Origin: Micrococcales bacterium
Lineage (GTDB): Bacteria > Actinomycetota > Actinomycetes > Actinomycetales > Microbacteriaceae
Direction of reading: 5' to 3'
Assembly (NCBI GenBank): GCA_947441105.1
Contig: CANESN010000029.1
Location: forward strand, 1-8,855
Length of the DNA stretch: 8,855 bases
Shown: positions 7,051-8,855 of the stretch, piece after piece
Layout: every line of letters starts with the position of its first letter
Numbering within the stretch: position 1 is the stretch's first letter
Made by a program: the position numbers and the translations under genes
Notes under the pieces: generated by a model
What the model saw: only the letters and a program-made list of their open reading frames with translations
The model's database searches: none
What the model was told of the DNA's origin: nothing

Positions 7051-8157
7051 CTAGCCTAGAGCATTTTTGAGGCGGATTGCAGCCTCAAAAACCTCTTGGT
7101 CGGTCGCAGTAATCGAGAAACGAACAAAGTTTTTGCCGGCCTCTCCATAAAACTCTCCAGGCACAGCCACAATGCCCAATTGAGCAAGTTCGGCAATGGT
7201 TTCCCAGCAGTCTTGACCTTTGGTTACCCACAAATAAAGACCGGCCTCGGAGTCTTGAACTTCAAATCCATATGCCTCAAGCGCCGGCAGCAAAACATCT
7301 CTGCGCTTACGGTAAATCTCTTTTTGGGTTGCAACGTGCGACTCGTCGCCCAAGGCAGCAACCATCGCCTTCTGAACTGGCATCGGGACCATCATTCCGG
7401 AGTGCATGCGGAGGTTAACGAGGCCTTTGATTAGTCGCTCATCACCCGCTGCAAAAGCAGCACGGTAGCCAGCAAGATTTGACTGCTTGCTCAGCGAGTA
7501 AATAGAAAGAACTTTGGTTAGGTCGCCACCGGTGACTTCAGGATCGAGTATGCACGGGATGTATTTATCCCATGGTGCATTCCAGCCCATTTCGGCATAA
7601 CACTCGTCGTTGACGATTACGGCACCTAGTTCGCGAGCCCTAGCTAAGGCTCGCTTGAGAAACTCAACCGAGTGCACTGAGCCATTTGGGTTTCCTGGGC
7701 TGTTCAGCCAAATCAGCTTGGTGTTTTCTGGCCATTCGCTTGGCTCATCGCCAACAAAGATTTCAGCGCCTGCGAATGCTGCCCCGACTGCATATGCGGT
7801 GTATGCAAAGCGAGGCTGGACAACCGCATCTCCGGCACCAATGCCAAGCATTATCGGAAGCCAAGAGATGAATTCTTTCGAGCCGATTGTGAGCAGAACT
7901 TGGTCTGGGGTTAGCCCTGGCGACTTTCTGCGCCTCGCATACCACTCGCAAACAGCCGCTCTCGCGGAAACTTCGCCCCAGGTTGTTGGGTATCCCGGCG
8001 AGTCAGATGCGGCATCGAGAGCGGCTTGAATCACCTGTGGTGTTGGGTCAATTGGGTTGCCGACAGAAAGATCGATGGCGCCTTGAGGGTTCTTAGCCGC
8101 GATTTCTCGAAAGGGCTTGAGTTTTTGCCAGGGGTACTCCGGCAAACCTTGAAACAC
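7051..8157 (-). CDS. dapC: Succinyldiaminopimelate transaminase DapC
   Basis: This PLP-dependent class I/II aminotransferase most likely converts N-succinyl-2-amino-6-ketopimelate to N-succinyl-L,L-diaminopimelate in the lysine/diaminopimelate pathway, which also feeds peptidoglycan in many bacteria. The 368 residues contain NSPGNPNG (152-159), NDECYAE (183-189, with Asp184 and Tyr187 for the cofactor), the Schiff-base lysine Lys224 in SLSKQSNLAGYR, and the carboxylate-binding Arg346 in FVRFS. The DapC assignment rests on the short actinobacterial-type architecture and its position directly after a seven-iron ferredoxin gene, an arrangement common in actinobacteria. Sequence alone cannot exclude a related specificity. 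The GTG start shares one base with the fdxA stop (TAGTG), indicating translational coupling; an AGGG a few bases upstream may help. Confidence 0.9.
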   Translation of the reverse strand: MFQGLPEYPWQKLKPFREIAAKNPQGAIDLSVGNPIDPTPQVIQAALDAASDSPGYPTTWGEVSARAAVCEWYARRRKSPGLTPDQVLLTIGSKEFISWLPIMLGIGAGDAVVQPRFAYTAYAVGAAFAGAEIFVGDEPSEWPENTKLIWLNSPGNPNGSVHSVEFLKRALARARELGAVIVNDECYAEMGWNAPWDKYIPCILDPEVTGGDLTKVLSIYSLSKQSNLAGYRAAFAAGDERLIKGLVNLRMHSGMMVPMPVQKAMVAALGDESHVATQKEIYRKRRDVLLPALEAYGFEVQDSEAGLYLWVTKGQDCWETIAELAQLGIVAVPGEFYGEAGKNFVRFSITATDQEVFEAAIRLKNALG

Positions 8158-8477
8158 TATTCGCCCTGAGGTGGCAGTGCTGAGATCAGTGGGTGATCTC
8201 CAGGGACTGGTCCAACTTTGGCAGCCCCTCCTGGAGACCCAATCTCAGAGAAGAAGTCAACGTTTGCCTTGTAGTACTCGCTCCACTCACTAGGAAGATC
8301 GTCTTCGTAATAGATTGCCTCAACTGGGCAAACAGGCTCACACGCTCCGCAGTCCACACACTCATCCGGGTGGATGTAGAGCATGCGGTCACCCTCATAG
8401 ATGCAGTCGACGGGACACTCATCGATGCAAGCCTTGTCTTTAACATCGACGCACGGAAGGGCAATTACATAAGTCAC
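8157..8477 (-). CDS. fdxA: Seven-iron ferredoxin ([3Fe-4S][4Fe-4S])
   Basis: This is a small cytoplasmic electron carrier of 106 residues. The cysteines lie as in Azotobacter FdI-type and mycobacterial FdxA/FdxC proteins: Cys9, Cys17 and Cys50 should bind the [3Fe-4S] cluster, and Cys21, Cys40, Cys43 and Cys46 the [4Fe-4S] cluster. Cys25 is the extra non-ligand cysteine also found in FdI. The core YIHPDECVDCGACEPVCP (34-51) and the tail with FFSEIGSPGGAAKVG (75-89) are characteristic of the actinobacterial family. The GTG start is followed directly by TYVIALPC, the family's N-terminus. There is no spaced Shine-Dalgarno sequence, and a -10-like TACACT ends six bases before the GTG, so the message is probably leaderless. 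It is the first gene of the likely fdxA-dapC-gltA operon. Confidence 0.97.
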   Translation of the reverse strand: MTYVIALPCVDVKDKACIDECPVDCIYEGDRMLYIHPDECVDCGACEPVCPVEAIYYEDDLPSEWSEYYKANVDFFSEIGSPGGAAKVGPVPGDHPLISALPPQGE

Positions 8478-8482
8478 TTCTC

Positions 8483-8488
8483 TAGTGT
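8483..8488 (+). promoter_or_regulatory. Possible -10 element for the right-edge plus-strand gene
   Basis: TAGTGT fits T-A-n-n-n-T and lies 15 bases before the GTG at 8501, almost exactly on the opposite strand of the fdxA -10. No -35 is recognisable. This is a weak call. Confidence 0.25.
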
Positions 8489-8489
8489 A
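8484..8489 (-). promoter_or_regulatory. Probable -10 element of a leaderless fdxA promoter
   Basis: TACACT on the minus strand matches the T-A-n-n-n-T core of bacterial -10 elements and ends six bases before the fdxA GTG at 8477. Transcription would begin at or next to the start codon. No strong -35 is visible at the usual distance (TTCTTT with a 17-base spacer). Confidence 0.55.
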
Positions 8490-8503
8490 GCTTCTGCATT
8501 GTG

Positions 8504-8855
8504 ATGAAAGAATTAAGAAAATTGATTTTCATTTCCCCCGGCCTAATCGAATTAGGAGATTCTGGGCACTACTCCACTTTGCACAAATCCTTGGAAAGAG
8601 GCTGCCTTCAGAATGGATTAACCTTGGCGATTTCAGGAGATCCAAAAAAAGTTCCCGCCAAAACGATGGGCGATGAAGGTGGTTATTGCGCCGCATTAGT
8701 TTATGAAGGAAATCTGAGTCTCCTCCGTGACATTGTCGGCAGCCCACTCAATGTTCCTACCTACTTCAATTTCCTTAGGTCAAATGATTATTTGCTTATG
8801 TGGCTGTATCTCAAGATAAAGGGTTCGAGAAGCTTCGATGGAACCAGGAAGGTAA
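8504..8855 (+). CDS. Putative glycosyltransferase (N-terminal part, runs off the right edge)
   Basis: An open frame begins at ATG 8504 (MKELRKLIFISPG) and stays open for 117 codons to the end of the window. An in-frame GTG directly precedes it at 8501, and an in-frame stop at 8483-8485 limits the start to this area. The N-terminus has a hydrophobic strand, LIFISPGLIEL, followed by GDSGHYSTLHKSLERG. This resembles the Gly-rich loop and first helix of GT-B glycosyltransferases, where a gap after strand 1 leads into a helix before a second strand (LTLAISGDP). No catalytic motif is inside the window, so the family is a guess. The last lines fall to about one-third GC, below the core genes, as often seen in surface-polysaccharide islands. 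No ribosome-binding site is evident. Confidence 0.5.
   Translation, partial: MKELRKLIFISPGLIELGDSGHYSTLHKSLERGCLQNGLTLAISGDPKKVPAKTMGDEGGYCAALVYEGNLSLLRDIVGSPLNVPTYFNFLRSNDYLLMWLYLKIKGSRSFDGTRKV

Noticed and set aside
7610..8029. 139-codon plus-strand open frame opposite dapC
   Set aside because: It is fully antisense to a well-supported aminotransferase, low in complexity (Ser/Ala/Pro-rich) and without family motifs. It is a frame shadow of dapC.
8245..8453. Extra cysteine (Cys25) in the ferredoxin as a sign of an unusual cluster
   Set aside because: A free cysteine at this position also occurs in the well-known Azotobacter FdI-type seven-iron ferredoxins, and all seven expected ligands are present.

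Overview
The window looks like chromosomal DNA from an actinobacterium with a moderate, roughly 50% GC content. A freshwater, small-genome member of Microbacteriaceae (Rhodoluna/Aquiluna-like) is my best guess, but that is inference. The evidence is an actinobacterial-type seven-iron ferredoxin directly followed by an actinobacterial-type DapC aminotransferase, heavy use of GTG and TTG start codons, very tight gene packing, and coaD and recG side by side. No RNA genes, insertion sequences, CRISPR arrays or long non-coding stretches are visible. The largest gap between genes is 66 bases.

Layout from left to right: (1) coaD (minus strand, C-terminus beyond the left edge) and recG (minus). (2) Three tightly linked minus-strand accessory genes: a xylose-isomerase-like TIM-barrel protein, an extended-SDR NAD(P)-dependent epimerase/dehydratase-like protein, and an FAD-dependent oxidoreductase. 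In transcription order they are oxidoreductase, SDR, TIM barrel, recG, coaD, joined by overlaps or gaps of at most 10 bases, so all five may form one transcription unit. (3) rsmD (plus), divergent from the oxidoreductase and overlapping at its stop codon with gltA. (4) gltA, dapC and fdxA (all minus), probably one operon read fdxA-dapC-gltA from a promoter that appears to give a leaderless fdxA message. (5) A plus-strand partial gene, AT-rich and reading off the right edge, that resembles the N-terminus of a glycosyltransferase.

The housekeeping genes cover coenzyme A synthesis (CoaD), replication-fork and recombination-intermediate remodelling (RecG), 16S rRNA methylation (RsmD), TCA-cycle entry (citrate synthase), lysine/diaminopimelate synthesis (DapC) and electron transfer (ferredoxin). 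The most interesting part is the three-gene cassette. Its proteins have recognisable folds and largely intact active-site motifs but no obvious known pathway. They look like a small sugar- or polyol-modifying pathway placed between recG and rsmD, two genes that lie near one another in many actinobacteria. With the partial glycosyltransferase on the other side of the gltA block, this suggests that accessory glycan-related DNA surrounds a housekeeping island.
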